A stretch of DNA of 64,000 bases from NCBI GenBank assembly GCA_963751615.1, contig CAVVVG010000006.1, positions 62,001-126,000 of the forward strand, given 5' to 3'. The stretch comes from Palsa-892 sp963751615 (lineage in GTDB: Bacteria > Pseudomonadota > Alphaproteobacteria > Rhizobiales > Xanthobacteraceae). Below the pieces are notes generated by a model. That model ran no database searches. It saw nothing but the letters and a program-made list of their open reading frames with translations, and was not told the origin of the DNA. The translations under genes were made by a program, and so were the position numbers. The stretch's first letter is position 1. Every line of letters begins with the position of its first letter. Positions 25,842-34,632 of this stretch are shown here, one piece after another.

Positions 25842-28691
25842 ATGTTGGAAAAGCATTACCAGCCAAACGAAGTTGAGGGCCGCATTTACCGCACGTGGCT
25901 CGACGCGGGCGCGTTCGATAGCGGCCGCCCGGAGCGCAAGAATGCCGAGCCATATTGCATTGTGATCCCTCCGCCGAACGTGACGGGCTCGCTGCATATG
26001 GGCCACGCGCTGAACAACACCTTGCAGGACATCCTCTGCCGCTTCGAGCGCATGCGCGGGAAGGACGTCTTGTGGCAGCCCGGCACCGATCACGCCGGAA
26101 TCGCTACGCAAATGGTTGTTGAGCGGCGGCTCATGGAGAAACAGGAACATCGCCGCGCGCTCGGCCGCGAGGAATTCCTCAAGCGCGTGTGGCAGTGGAA
26201 GGCGGAATCGGGCGGCACCATCATCCGCCAGCTCAAGCGCCTCGGCGCCTCGTGCGATTGGCGGCGCGAGCGCTTCACCATGGACGAGGGGCTGTCGCGC
26301 GCCGTCGTCGAGGTCTTCGTCGCACTGCATAAAGAGGGGCTGATCTATCGCGACAAGCGGCTGGTGAACTGGGACCCGACGCTTTTGACCGCGATTTCCG
26401 ATCTGGAAGTGCAGCAGGTCGAGGTGAAGGGGCATTTGTGGCACATCAAATACCCGGTAGAAGGCCTTGAAAACACATACATAACTGTCGCTACGACGCG
26501 ACCCGAGACGATGCTCGGCGACACCGCCGTCGCGGTCCACCCCGATGACAAGCGCTACAAGCAACTCGTAGGCAGACACGCGATCTTGCCGCTGGTCGGG
26601 CGCAAGATTCCCATCGTCGCTGACGAGTATTCCGATCCGGAGAAAGGCTCCGGCGCGGTCAAGATCACGCCCGCCCACGATTTCAACGACTTCGAGGTCG
26701 GACGGCGGCACAATCTGCCGCTCATCAACATCTTTAGCGAAGACGCGCGCGTGACCTTGAAGGGTAACGACGCGTTTCTCGCGGGGGCGGTGAGGAGCGT
26801 TGATCTCGATGCTGTGCTCGCGCTCGACGGAAAGGAACGTTTCGTCGCGCGCAAGGCCATTGTCGAGATGCTGGAAGCGAAAGAATTTATCGAAAAAATC
26901 GAACCAAATACGCACACCGTGCCACATGGCGACCGTTCAGGCATCGTCTTGGAGCCGCGGCTGACGGATCAGTGGTACGTCGATGCGAAAAAGCTCGCGA
27001 TCGACGCGCTTACCGCTGTGAAAAGCGGAAAGACGAGTTTCATTCCCAAGAACTGGGAAAAGACCTATTTCGATTGGCTTGAAAATATCCAGCCCTGGTG
27101 CGTCTCGCGGCAACTTTGGTGGGGTCATCAAATTCCCGCGTGGTACGGACCGCGTCTTGAGTCGCAATCGTCCGATATTCGAAGTTACGCCGTTGGGCAT
27201 AAAGCTCCATTTTTCGACAAGCCTGAAAACATAGAAATCTTCGTCGCAAAAACTGAAGCCGACGCGCTTGAGGCTGCGCGCAAGTATTACGGTCACGAAG
27301 TTGGTATTGCGCAAGATTCGCGTGATTTTTTGAAACGCTTTGATAAAAACGGAGAAATTTTCATCTGGCGCGACGAAGATGTGCTCGACACATGGTTCTC
27401 CTCGGCGCTGTGGCCGTTCTCGACGTTAGGGTGGCCGGACAAGACGCCGGAGCTGAAGCGCTATTACCCGACAACCGTCCTCGTCACCGGTTTTGACATC
27501 ATCTTCTTCTGGGTCGCGCGCATGATGATGATGGGACTCCACTTTATGAAGGCCATCCCATTCCACACCGTCTACATCCACGCGCTAGTGCGCGACGAGC
27601 GCGGCGCCAAAATGTCGAAGTCGAAGGGGAACGTCATCGATCCCCTGCATTTGATCGACGACTACAGCGCCGATGCGCTGCGCTTCACACTTGCGGCGAT
27701 GGCGGCGCAGGGCCGCGACATCAAACTCGCAACGAGCCGCGTCGAGGGTTATCGCAATTTCGGGACGAAGCTGTGGAACGCCGCGCGCTTCGCCGAGATG
27801 AACGGGGTGCAGCGCGTAGCGGATTTCGATCCGAAAGCGACGAAGGAGACCTTAAACCGCTGGATTCTGGGCGAGGCTGCGGGCACGGCGAAAGAAGTCA
27901 CGGCCGCGATCGAGAGCTATAAGTTCAACGATGCCGCAAACGCCGTCTACCGCTTCGTATGGAGCGTCTATTGCGATTGGTACATTGAGCTTGCAAAGCC
28001 CGTGCTCACGGGAGCCGATGGTGCTGCGAAGACTGAGACGCGCTCCACCGCCGCCTTCGTGCAGGATGAAATCCTGAAACTCCTGCATCCCTTTATGCCG
28101 TTTCTAACCGAGGAACTCTGGCAGCTTACTAGCGAACAGGGTTCCAAGCGCGAAGGCCTATTGACGCTTTCACAGTGGCCAAATCTCGCAGAACTTGAAA
28201 AGTCCACGACACAGAGCGCGCCAACAATGGACGTTGTTCTCGACACAGTGAATGAGGTTCGTTCAATAAGGGCGACGTATAACATCCCAGCAAAGGAAAG
28301 ATTGACTATCAATACAGAAGGTTTTTCCGATACTAACACTCACGTCTTGTCATCAAATGCCGATAGTATTTCACGATTAGCAAATATTGATTTTCTAACA
28401 TCAGCTACTATTCCCGCTCACTTTATGGTTCGCACCCCCGTGCTTGAAGGGCAGGTATTTATTTTTATGCCGCCAACCTTTGATCCAAATGAAGAAAAAA
28501 AGAGACTGAAGAAAGAATTAGCGAAAATTGATGACGACATCGCCCGCATCGATAAGAAGCTTGGCAATACCGAATTCATGGCGCGCGCGCGGGAGGAAGT
28601 GGTCGACGAGCAGCGCGAGAAGCGCGCCGAGGCGGAAGGGCGCCGTGCTAAAATTACTGAGGCTCTAGAGCGTCTGAAAGGCGCGGCGTGA
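25842..28691 (+). CDS. valS: Valyl-tRNA synthetase
   Basis: 949 residues, a class I synthetase. HIGH motif in PPPNVTGSLHMGHALNNTL (about residues 45-60); connective peptide 1 editing domain with TTRPETMLGDTAVAVHP; KMSKS motif in GAKMSKSKGNVIDP; anticodon-binding domain; and the C-terminal coiled coil EEKKRLKKELAKIDDDIARI and RRAKITEALERLKGAA found in ValRS. It charges tRNA-Val and edits Thr-tRNA. The third base usage is markedly less GC-rich in the last 300 codons (28200-28520). A long antisense frame on the other strand is a by-product of the codon usage. Confidence 0.97.
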   Translation: MLEKHYQPNEVEGRIYRTWLDAGAFDSGRPERKNAEPYCIVIPPPNVTGSLHMGHALNNTLQDILCRFERMRGKDVLWQPGTDHAGIATQMVVERRLMEKQEHRRALGREEFLKRVWQWKAESGGTIIRQLKRLGASCDWRRERFTMDEGLSRAVVEVFVALHKEGLIYRDKRLVNWDPTLLTAISDLEVQQVEVKGHLWHIKYPVEGLENTYITVATTRPETMLGDTAVAVHPDDKRYKQLVGRHAILPLVGRKIPIVADEYSDPEKGSGAVKITPAHDFNDFEVGRRHNLPLINIFSEDARVTLKGNDAFLAGAVRSVDLDAVLALDGKERFVARKAIVEMLEAKEFIEKIEPNTHTVPHGDRSGIVLEPRLTDQWYVDAKKLAIDALTAVKSGKTSFIPKNWEKTYFDWLENIQPWCVSRQLWWGHQIPAWYGPRLESQSSDIRSYAVGHKAPFFDKPENIEIFVAKTEADALEAARKYYGHEVGIAQDSRDFLKRFDKNGEIFIWRDEDVLDTWFSSALWPFSTLGWPDKTPELKRYYPTTVLVTGFDIIFFWVARMMMMGLHFMKAIPFHTVYIHALVRDERGAKMSKSKGNVIDPLHLIDDYSADALRFTLAAMAAQGRDIKLATSRVEGYRNFGTKLWNAARFAEMNGVQRVADFDPKATKETLNRWILGEAAGTAKEVTAAIESYKFNDAANAVYRFVWSVYCDWYIELAKPVLTGADGAAKTETRSTAAFVQDEILKLLHPFMPFLTEELWQLTSEQGSKREGLLTLSQWPNLAELEKSTTQSAPTMDVVLDTVNEVRSIRATYNIPAKERLTINTEGFSDTNTHVLSSNADSISRLANIDFLTSATIPAHFMVRTPVLEGQVFIFMPPTFDPNEEKKRLKKELAKIDDDIARIDKKLGNTEFMARAREEVVDEQREKRAEAEGRRAKITEALERLKGAA

Positions 28692-28716
28692 ACAAAGTGC
28701 GTCTAAGGGACGCGGT

Positions 28717-29880
28717 ATGAGCGAAGGCTCGCGGCCGCTCAGAGCACTGCTTCTGCTCTGGCTCGCTGGCAACGCGCTGCGATTGCCGATCCTCGCCATC
28801 CCGCCAGTGTTGGCGCTGATCCAAACCGATCTTCACCTCTCGGGCACCGAAATTGGCGTCCTCACCGGCCTACCGGTGATCCTGTTCGCCGCGGCCGCAG
28901 TTCCCGGCTCGCTCTTGATCGCGCGCGTCGGCGCGGTGCCGTCGCTGGTGATTGGGCTTTTGCTCGCCGCTTTAGGCTCGGCGCTGCGCGGTTTCGCGCC
29001 GGGGATCGCCATACTTTACATCACGACCATTCTCATGGGCGCAGGCATCGCGATCATGCAGCCATCGCTCCCGCCGATCGTGCGCGCATGGCTGCCCCAG
29101 CGCATCGGCTTCGGCACGGCCGTCTATACCAACGGGCTTTTGATCGGCGAGGCGCTGCCCGTTGCACTCACCATTCCGTTGGTGCTGCCGCTTTTCGCCG
29201 AGAGCTGGCGCGCGAGCCTCGTCTTCTGGTCGGTGCCGCTCGTGCTGATCGCGCTTGTCATTTTCGTCTTTCAGCCAAGATCGAAAATCGCTGTGATGCC
29301 ATCGCGCCGCTGGTGGCCAAGCTGGGGCGACCCTTTGCTGTGGAAGCTTTCCTTCGTCATGGGGGCCGCGAACACCATGTACTTCTGCTCGAACGGATTT
29401 CTGCCGGGCTATCTCGCGAGCAATGGGCGGAACGACCTAATTGGCCCGGCGCTGTCGGCGCTCAACATCGGCCAGCTCCCGGCCTCGTTTCTTATGCTCG
29501 CCATGGCGAGCCGTTGGGAGCGCCGCGCCTTGCCGTTCGTCGCGGCGGGCGCGATCGCGCTCGCCGGCATCGGCGGCATCGTCGCGACGGCGAATCTGTG
29601 GACGGTTTTTTCCGCAGGCCTGATCGGCTTTGCCTGCGCCGGTGTGCTCGCACTCGCGCTTGCGCTCCCCGCACTGCTCGTTCCGCCCGACGACGTACCG
29701 CGGCTCGCCGCTGGCATGTTCACCATCGGCTACGGCCTCGCAATGATCGTGTCGGTGATCGCGGGTGCGGCCTGGGACGCGGCCGGCATCGCCGCCTTCG
29801 CATTTTTGCCAATCGCAATTGCGGGGCTGCCGCTTCTTCTCATCGCGCCATCGATCGATTTCGCGAAGCACGGGACGTAA
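28717..29880 (+). CDS. MFS transporter, CynX/NimT-like
   Basis: 387 residues with about twelve hydrophobic segments in two bundles of six, and a cytoplasmic loop around residues 185-205 (PRSKIAVMPSRRWWPSWGDP). The opening LLLWLAGNALRLPILAIPPV and the QTDLHLSGTEIGVLTGLPVI block resemble the cyanate/nitroimidazole-type permeases of the major facilitator superfamily. The substrate is not deducible. It begins 25 bp after valS. Its last 41 bases overlap, tail to tail, the 3-methyladenine glycosylase gene on the other strand. Confidence 0.88.
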   Translation: MSEGSRPLRALLLLWLAGNALRLPILAIPPVLALIQTDLHLSGTEIGVLTGLPVILFAAAAVPGSLLIARVGAVPSLVIGLLLAALGSALRGFAPGIAILYITTILMGAGIAIMQPSLPPIVRAWLPQRIGFGTAVYTNGLLIGEALPVALTIPLVLPLFAESWRASLVFWSVPLVLIALVIFVFQPRSKIAVMPSRRWWPSWGDPLLWKLSFVMGAANTMYFCSNGFLPGYLASNGRNDLIGPALSALNIGQLPASFLMLAMASRWERRALPFVAAGAIALAGIGGIVATANLWTVFSAGLIGFACAGVLALALALPALLVPPDDVPRLAAGMFTIGYGLAMIVSVIAGAAWDAAGIAAFAFLPIAIAGLPLLLIAPSIDFAKHGT

Positions 29881-30445
29881 ACGGCTTGCTGAGGAATTTC
29901 GATCCCTTCAGCCCATAACGCCACGGCAATTCCGCCGCCTTCGTGATCCCGATCCGCACGCCGGTGACAATGTCCACTGGCGCGCTGCGTGCGAACAGTT
30001 GAAACGGCTTCGTGTCGAGAGGAAGCGCATTGTGCGCGCGCGTGATACCGAGTGCCTGACATAATTTTCCAGGCCCAGAGCAAAGCTGCCGACTGTCATC
30101 GACGGCGCGCCGATGGCGCATGACATTCACACCTTCGGTCGGCTCAAGCGCGCGGATTAGCACCGCGCTCGCAATACCCTCCGCTTCACATACGAAATTG
30201 ACGCACCAATGAATGCCGTAGGACCGATAGACGTAGGCATGGCCCGGCGGGCCGAACATCGCGGCATTACGTTTCGTGGGTCCACCGTAGGAATGCGCTG
30301 CCGGATCGGTATGGTGATAGGCCTCGACTTCGACGATGACGCCGCCCACTCCATTGAACAAAAACGTCGCGCCGATGAGATCGGGTGCAACTTTGTATAC
30401 GCTGCGTGCGAAAAAGTTCGGATGCAGAAGGGCTGGGCGCAACAT
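29840..30445 (-). CDS. DNA-3-methyladenine glycosylase (AAG/MPG family)
   Basis: 201 residues. EVEAYHHTDPAAHSYGGPTK supplies the catalytic glutamate and family histidines, and RNAAMFGPPGHAYVYRSYGI followed by HWCVNFV the DNA-intercalating tyrosine region of the mammalian-type alkyladenine glycosylases. GPGKLCQALGI follows as expected. It removes alkylated purines such as 3-methyladenine. Length is normal. The start ATG at 30445 is the first in the frame. The 3' end overlaps the MFS gene by 41 bp, so the last ~13 residues (SKPFTSRASRNRSM) are constrained by the opposite frame. Confidence 0.92.
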   Translation of the reverse strand: MLRPALLHPNFFARSVYKVAPDLIGATFLFNGVGGVIVEVEAYHHTDPAAHSYGGPTKRNAAMFGPPGHAYVYRSYGIHWCVNFVCEAEGIASAVLIRALEPTEGVNVMRHRRAVDDSRQLCSGPGKLCQALGITRAHNALPLDTKPFQLFARSAPVDIVTGVRIGITKAAELPWRYGLKGSKFLSKPFTSRASRNRSMAR

Positions 30446-30861
30446 GAATTGAACATACTAGTAGAAAGCACGCCGCACGTAGTGCAGCCTTAGCAAGACA
30501 TGCTGCTAATAGATTGATCTGTCGAAGATTTTTATCAACTCTCGAGACCTTGCTCTGAGGTTTTTGTTTGCAAATAGCGGCCGACAATCGAATGATGTTA
30601 CCTAGGCTGGCCGAACCCAGTGGTTGTGCCGTCAGGGAATCTAATCTTTCCCGTACATCCGAGATTGCTCCAATCCGGTACACAGCTCAAGATTCCGGCC
30701 AAAACTGTGTGGCGGCGGCGACACACCTTCAGAATATTACAATCGGAGACGTTCTGGGGCAGGCGTAAGCCGCGTTCCCGCCATAAACCATACCGAAATG
30801 GAGGAGGTAAGCCGCCAGCACGGGCAACAATGCCCCAAGCCGACGGTCCCCCGTGTGGGTC
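30446..30861. other. Intergenic region upstream of ilvD, no gene seen
   Basis: 416 bp. All frames lack family-like sequence and good start contexts, and the open frames on the plus strand run into ilvD out of phase. A GGAGGAGG at 30798-30805 precedes an ATG at 30829 whose frame is overlapped by ilvD. I cannot tell whether this is a leader ORF or a chance purine run. Promoter(s) for ilvD and for the divergent glycosylase gene must lie here. Confidence 0.5.
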
Positions 30862-32586
30862 ATGGACGCAAAGACATTCGATAAATCAAGGCTGCCGAGC
30901 CGTCACGTTACCGAAGGCCCGGAACGCGCTCCGCATCGTTCTTATTACTACGCAATGGGTCTAAGCCGCGAGCAGATCCACCAGCCGTTTGTCGGTGTCG
31001 CGACCTGCTGGAATGAAGCGGCTCCCTGCAACATCGCGTTGATGCGCCAGGCGCAGGCGGTGAAGAAGGGCGTTGCCGCCGCGAGCGGTACCCCGCGTGA
31101 ATTCTGCACTATCACCGTCACCGATGGCATCGCCATGGGTCACGAGGGCATGAAGTCATCACTTCCCTCGCGCGAAGTGATTGCGGACTCGGTGGAGTTG
31201 ACCATGCGCGGTCACAGTTATGACGCGCTCGTCGGCCTTGCAGGTTGTGATAAGTCGCTGCCAGGCATGATGATGGTGATGTGTCGGCTCAACGTGCCGT
31301 CGATCTTCATCTATGGCGGATCGATTTTGCCAGGCAGCTTTAGGGGCAAGCCGGTCACGGTGCAGGATGTATTTGAGGCGGTCGGCCAGCAATCGGTTGG
31401 CAAAATAAGCGATGACGATCTCGATGAACTTGAGCAGGTCGCGTGTCCGTCGGCCGGTGCGTGCGGCGCGCAATTCACGGCGAACACTATGGCGACCGTT
31501 TCCGAGGCGATTGGCCTAGCGCTTCCTTATTCCGCTGGTGCGCCGGCACCCTATGAAATCCGCGACCGGTTCTGCATGGCGGCTGGCGAAAAGATCATGG
31601 AGTTACTGAAACGCGGTATCCGTCCACGTGACATTGTGACGAAAAACGCATTGGAGAACGCCGCGGTCGTTGTTGCCGCAACCGGCGGTTCGACTAATGG
31701 CGCCTTGCATTTACCGGCAATCGCGAACGAGTGCGGAATTAAGTTCGATCTGTTCGACGTCGCAGAAGTGATGAAACGAACGCCCTATATTGCTGACCTC
31801 AAACCGAGCGGAAAATACGTAGCAAAGGATTTGTTCGAGGCCGGCGGTATTCCGCTGCTCATGAAAACGCTTCTCGACCACGGCTTCCTTCATGGCAATT
31901 GCATGACCGTGACCGGCCGTACAATCGCCGAGAATCTCAGACATGTTAAATGGAACGACGCGCAGGATGTTGTGCATCCCGCGAATAAGCCGTTGACCAA
32001 AACAGGCGGCGTCCTTGGTCTCAGGGGTAACCTCGCGCCGGAAGGCGCGATCGTAAAGGTAGCGGGAATGGAGAAGCTGACTTTCTCCGGGCCAGCGCAT
32101 TGCTTTGACAGCGAGGAAGCCTGTTTCGATGCCGTCAAAAACAGGAAATATAAGGAAGGTGAAGTGCTTGTCATTCGTTACGAGGGTCCCAAAGGCGGTC
32201 CGGGCATGCGCGAGATGCTCACGACGACGGCTGCCCTCTACGGCCAAGGCACAAGCGGCAAACTCGCTCTCATCACTGATGGACGTTTTTCGGGCGCCAC
32301 GCGCGGCTTCTGCATCGGTCATGTTGGGCCGGAGGCGGCGGTCGGTGGTCCCATTGGATTGCTGAGAGATGGCGACATCATTGAGATCGACGCCGTCAAG
32401 GGTACGCTGGATGTGACGCTATCGGCGGAGGAGCTAGAGAAGCGCCGCAAAGAATGGAAGCCACGCGATAGCAACTTCAAATCCGGATATCTTTGGAAAT
32501 ATGCCCAGCAGGTCGGGCCCGCGGTCAACGGCGCGATTACGCATCCTGGTGCCAAGTCAGAGGTGAGATCGTATGGCGACATCTAG
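30862..32586 (+). CDS. ilvD: Dihydroxy-acid dehydratase
   Basis: 574 residues from the ATG at 30862; the frame includes a GTG three codons earlier. Iron-sulfur cysteines are in CWNEAAPCN, GLAGCDKSLPG and CPSAGACGAQFTANTM. LPGSFRGKPVTVQDVFEAVG and TDGRFSGATRGFCIGHVGPE are IlvD/Edd signatures. It dehydrates dihydroxy-acids to 2-keto acids in valine and isoleucine synthesis. The Edd alternative (phosphogluconate dehydratase) is less likely given the length and the sequence around the active site. The last 14 bases overlap the exoR start, so the two may be translated together. Confidence 0.95.
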   Translation: MDAKTFDKSRLPSRHVTEGPERAPHRSYYYAMGLSREQIHQPFVGVATCWNEAAPCNIALMRQAQAVKKGVAAASGTPREFCTITVTDGIAMGHEGMKSSLPSREVIADSVELTMRGHSYDALVGLAGCDKSLPGMMMVMCRLNVPSIFIYGGSILPGSFRGKPVTVQDVFEAVGQQSVGKISDDDLDELEQVACPSAGACGAQFTANTMATVSEAIGLALPYSAGAPAPYEIRDRFCMAAGEKIMELLKRGIRPRDIVTKNALENAAVVVAATGGSTNGALHLPAIANECGIKFDLFDVAEVMKRTPYIADLKPSGKYVAKDLFEAGGIPLLMKTLLDHGFLHGNCMTVTGRTIAENLRHVKWNDAQDVVHPANKPLTKTGGVLGLRGNLAPEGAIVKVAGMEKLTFSGPAHCFDSEEACFDAVKNRKYKEGEVLVIRYEGPKGGPGMREMLTTTAALYGQGTSGKLALITDGRFSGATRGFCIGHVGPEAAVGGPIGLLRDGDIIEIDAVKGTLDVTLSAEELEKRRKEWKPRDSNFKSGYLWKYAQQVGPAVNGAITHPGAKSEVRSYGDI

Positions 32587-33412
32587 TCTCATCCGCATAA
32601 CGTTGGCTGGCGCGGTGTTCATTTGCGTCGCGCCTGCGCTTGCGTTCGAGGCAAAGGAAACAACGCCTGCCGCCGCCTTGCCTACGGCTCGTATTCCGCC
32701 AAATTCGCTTCCGTCCGGTTCGGTGACTCCATTCCAAGCATTCCGTACCGGCACGCAGTCCTATCTCGCGGGCGAAAAACAAAAGGCGATTTCCGAACTC
32801 GGATATGCAGCCGAACAGGGGCATGCGCTTGCGGCCTGGAAACTTGGCCGCATGTATGCCGAAGGTGATGGCGTAATACGCAACGACCTCAAGGCATTTC
32901 AATATTTCAGTAAGCTTGCGAAAGACAATGCGGACGTTTCGCCATTTGGGGCGCAGGCGCGATTTGTGTCGAATGCCTTTGTTGCGGTCGGCAATTATTA
33001 TCAGGCCGGCATTCCGAATAGCGATGTAAAACCGGATCCCGCCCGCGCGCGCGAAATGTATTCATATGCCGCAACATATTTTGGCGATGCGGATGCCCAG
33101 TATCAGCTCGCCCGGCTTTGCCTGAACGAAAACGACAATCGTCAAGCTGGTCGCTGGCTCACGCTTGCCGCCCGCAAAGGTCAGCATCAGGCACAGGCTG
33201 TGCTCGGGCGGATGCTATTCAACGGCGAGGGCGGTTTCCCGCGGCAACAGGCACGCGGTCTAATGTGGCTAACACTCGCGCGCGAGGGCGCGGCGGGTGC
33301 CGAAGACGGCTGGATCGTCGAGTACTACGATGAGGCCACCGCCCACGTGAAGGATGACGAACGCGCGCTCGCTCGAGTTTATCTTGAGCAGTGGCCGGGA
33401 CGCCAGCGTTAG
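32573..33412 (+). CDS. exoR: ExoR-type Sel1-repeat periplasmic regulator
   Basis: 279 residues. Signal peptide (LIRITLAGAVFICVAPALAF), then Sel1 repeats: HALAAWKLGRMYAEGDGVIR, ADPARAREMYSYAA-like PDPARAREMYSYAATYFGDA, RWLTLAARKGQHQAQAVLGR and RQQARGLMWLTLAREGAAGA. The arrangement and the block ARFVSNAFVAVGNYYQAGIP match ExoR of rhizobia, a periplasmic inhibitor of the ExoS/ChvI two-component system that controls exopolysaccharide and flagella. No exoS/chvI genes are in the window. The ATG lies inside the 3' end of ilvD. Weaker alternative: another Sel1-like protein of unrelated role. Confidence 0.85.
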   Translation: MATSSLIRITLAGAVFICVAPALAFEAKETTPAAALPTARIPPNSLPSGSVTPFQAFRTGTQSYLAGEKQKAISELGYAAEQGHALAAWKLGRMYAEGDGVIRNDLKAFQYFSKLAKDNADVSPFGAQARFVSNAFVAVGNYYQAGIPNSDVKPDPARAREMYSYAATYFGDADAQYQLARLCLNENDNRQAGRWLTLAARKGQHQAQAVLGRMLFNGEGGFPRQQARGLMWLTLAREGAAGAEDGWIVEYYDEATAHVKDDERALARVYLEQWPGRQR

Positions 33413-33415
33413 GCG

Positions 33416-34210
33416 TCAACGCATTTCCAGCGCAAGATCGACCCAAACCGGTACGTGATCTGACGGTTTTTCTTTCGCGCGCATCTTCTTGTCGATCCCG
33501 GCTTCAGTGAGCTTGTCCGCTGCCTGCGGAGAAAGCATCAGGTGATCGATGCGAATTCCATTGTTCTTTTGAAATGCGCCACCCTGATAATCCCAGAAGG
33601 TGTAAAGCCCGTTTGAATCACTTGTCGCACGGATCGCATCTGTAAAACCGAGATGTTGAAAAGCGCGAAACTTTTCGCGCGTCGTTGGCAGGAACAAAGC
33701 ATCGTTCTTCCATAGCTTTGGATCGTGGACGTCGGCGGATGTGGGGATCACGTTATAGTCTCCGGCCAGAACGAGCGGTTCCTCATTTGCCAGCAACGCC
33801 TTGGCGTGGGCGATCAGCCGATCCATCCATGAAAGTTTGAAGCCATATTTTTGCTTGTCGTCCGGCGGGTTGCCGTTGGGCAGATAAATCGAGGCAACAC
33901 GCAACACGCCGCCTTTGATTGAAACGGTTGCCTCGAGATAACGCGCGTGTTCGTCGGATTTGTCGCCGCGCAACCGTGGAGTCACATCGTCGAACGGAAA
34001 CTTCGAAAGCAGCGCCACTCCATTGTAGGTCTTCTGGCCGTGCACCGCGACGTTGTAACCAAGTTCCTCGAATGCATCGCGCGGAAAAGCATCATCAACG
34101 CATTTAATCTCCTGCAAGCAAACTATGTCAGGCGCTCGCTCGTTCAGCCAGTCGCGTAGAACTTCCACGCGCTGTTTAATCGAATTAACATTGAACGTGG
34201 CAATCCGCAT
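33416..34210 (-). CDS. xthA: Exodeoxyribonuclease III
   Basis: 264 residues from ATG 34210; the frame extends back to 34246, but the family starts MRIATFNVNSIKQRV. Endonuclease/exonuclease/phosphatase fold with RAPDIVCLQEIKC (metal-binding glutamate), LVLAGDYNVIPTSADVHDP, RIDHLMLSP and KPSDHVPVWV (catalytic histidine). It acts as AP endonuclease and 3'-5' exonuclease in base excision repair. It begins 8 bp after erpA ends, so the two are probably co-transcribed. Its 3' end is 3 bp from that of exoR, convergent. Confidence 0.93.
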   Translation of the reverse strand: MRIATFNVNSIKQRVEVLRDWLNERAPDIVCLQEIKCVDDAFPRDAFEELGYNVAVHGQKTYNGVALLSKFPFDDVTPRLRGDKSDEHARYLEATVSIKGGVLRVASIYLPNGNPPDDKQKYGFKLSWMDRLIAHAKALLANEEPLVLAGDYNVIPTSADVHDPKLWKNDALFLPTTREKFRAFQHLGFTDAIRATSDSNGLYTFWDYQGGAFQKNNGIRIDHLMLSPQAADKLTEAGIDKKMRAKEKPSDHVPVWVDLALEMR

Positions 34211-34217
34211 GCGTGGA

Positions 34218-34556
34218 TCAGAGTGAGAAGCTGGTGCCGCAGCCACAAGAAGCGGTCGCTTGGGGATTCTCGATCTTAAACGAAGCGCCGATCAGATCGT
34301 CCACGAAGTCAATCGCGGATCCCGCCATATATTGAAGGGAGACTGGGTCGACGACGATTTTGCCCCCTTCGCGCTCGATAACAAGATCCTCAGGTGCCGT
34401 TTTAGGCTCGGGTTCGATATCGAACTTGTATTGAAACCCGGAGCAACCGCCACCTTCGACGCTCACGCGCAGAACCGATGGCGCCTTTTCTGCGCGCAAA
34501 ATCTCCGCGATACGGCGTGCGGCGCGATCGGTGATGGTTACGGTCTGGGCATTCAT
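34218..34556 (-). CDS. erpA: Iron-sulfur cluster insertion protein ErpA/IscA family
   Basis: 112 residues, an A-type carrier. Three conserved cysteines: GGGCSGFQYKF (C38) and the terminal CGCG (C104, C106), which bind the Fe-S cluster. VTITDRAARRIAEIL is the typical N-terminus. It transfers clusters to apo-enzymes; IlvD, encoded 2 kb away, is a possible client in general terms. No isc or suf genes are in the window, so ErpA is preferred over IscA or SufA. It forms a probable two-gene transcript with xthA. Confidence 0.92.
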   Translation of the reverse strand: MNAQTVTITDRAARRIAEILRAEKAPSVLRVSVEGGGCSGFQYKFDIEPEPKTAPEDLVIEREGGKIVVDPVSLQYMAGSAIDFVDDLIGASFKIENPQATASCGCGTSFSL

Positions 34557-34632
34557 AGCGATTCCGCCGTTGGACAGGTAAGAGATCGATAGTTAAGTGC
34601 TCTGAAAGGCATGTCAATTCGAGGGGCTATGT

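Noticed and set aside
25545..26927. 460-codon open frame antisense to valS and the PopZ-like gene
   Set aside because: It lies opposite conserved coding sequence with strong G/C third-position bias, which opens antisense frames. The product shows no domain and there is no start context.
30620..30964. 114-codon frame upstream of and overlapping ilvD
   Set aside because: It is overlapped by conserved ilvD sequence in another phase and shows no family-like sequence.
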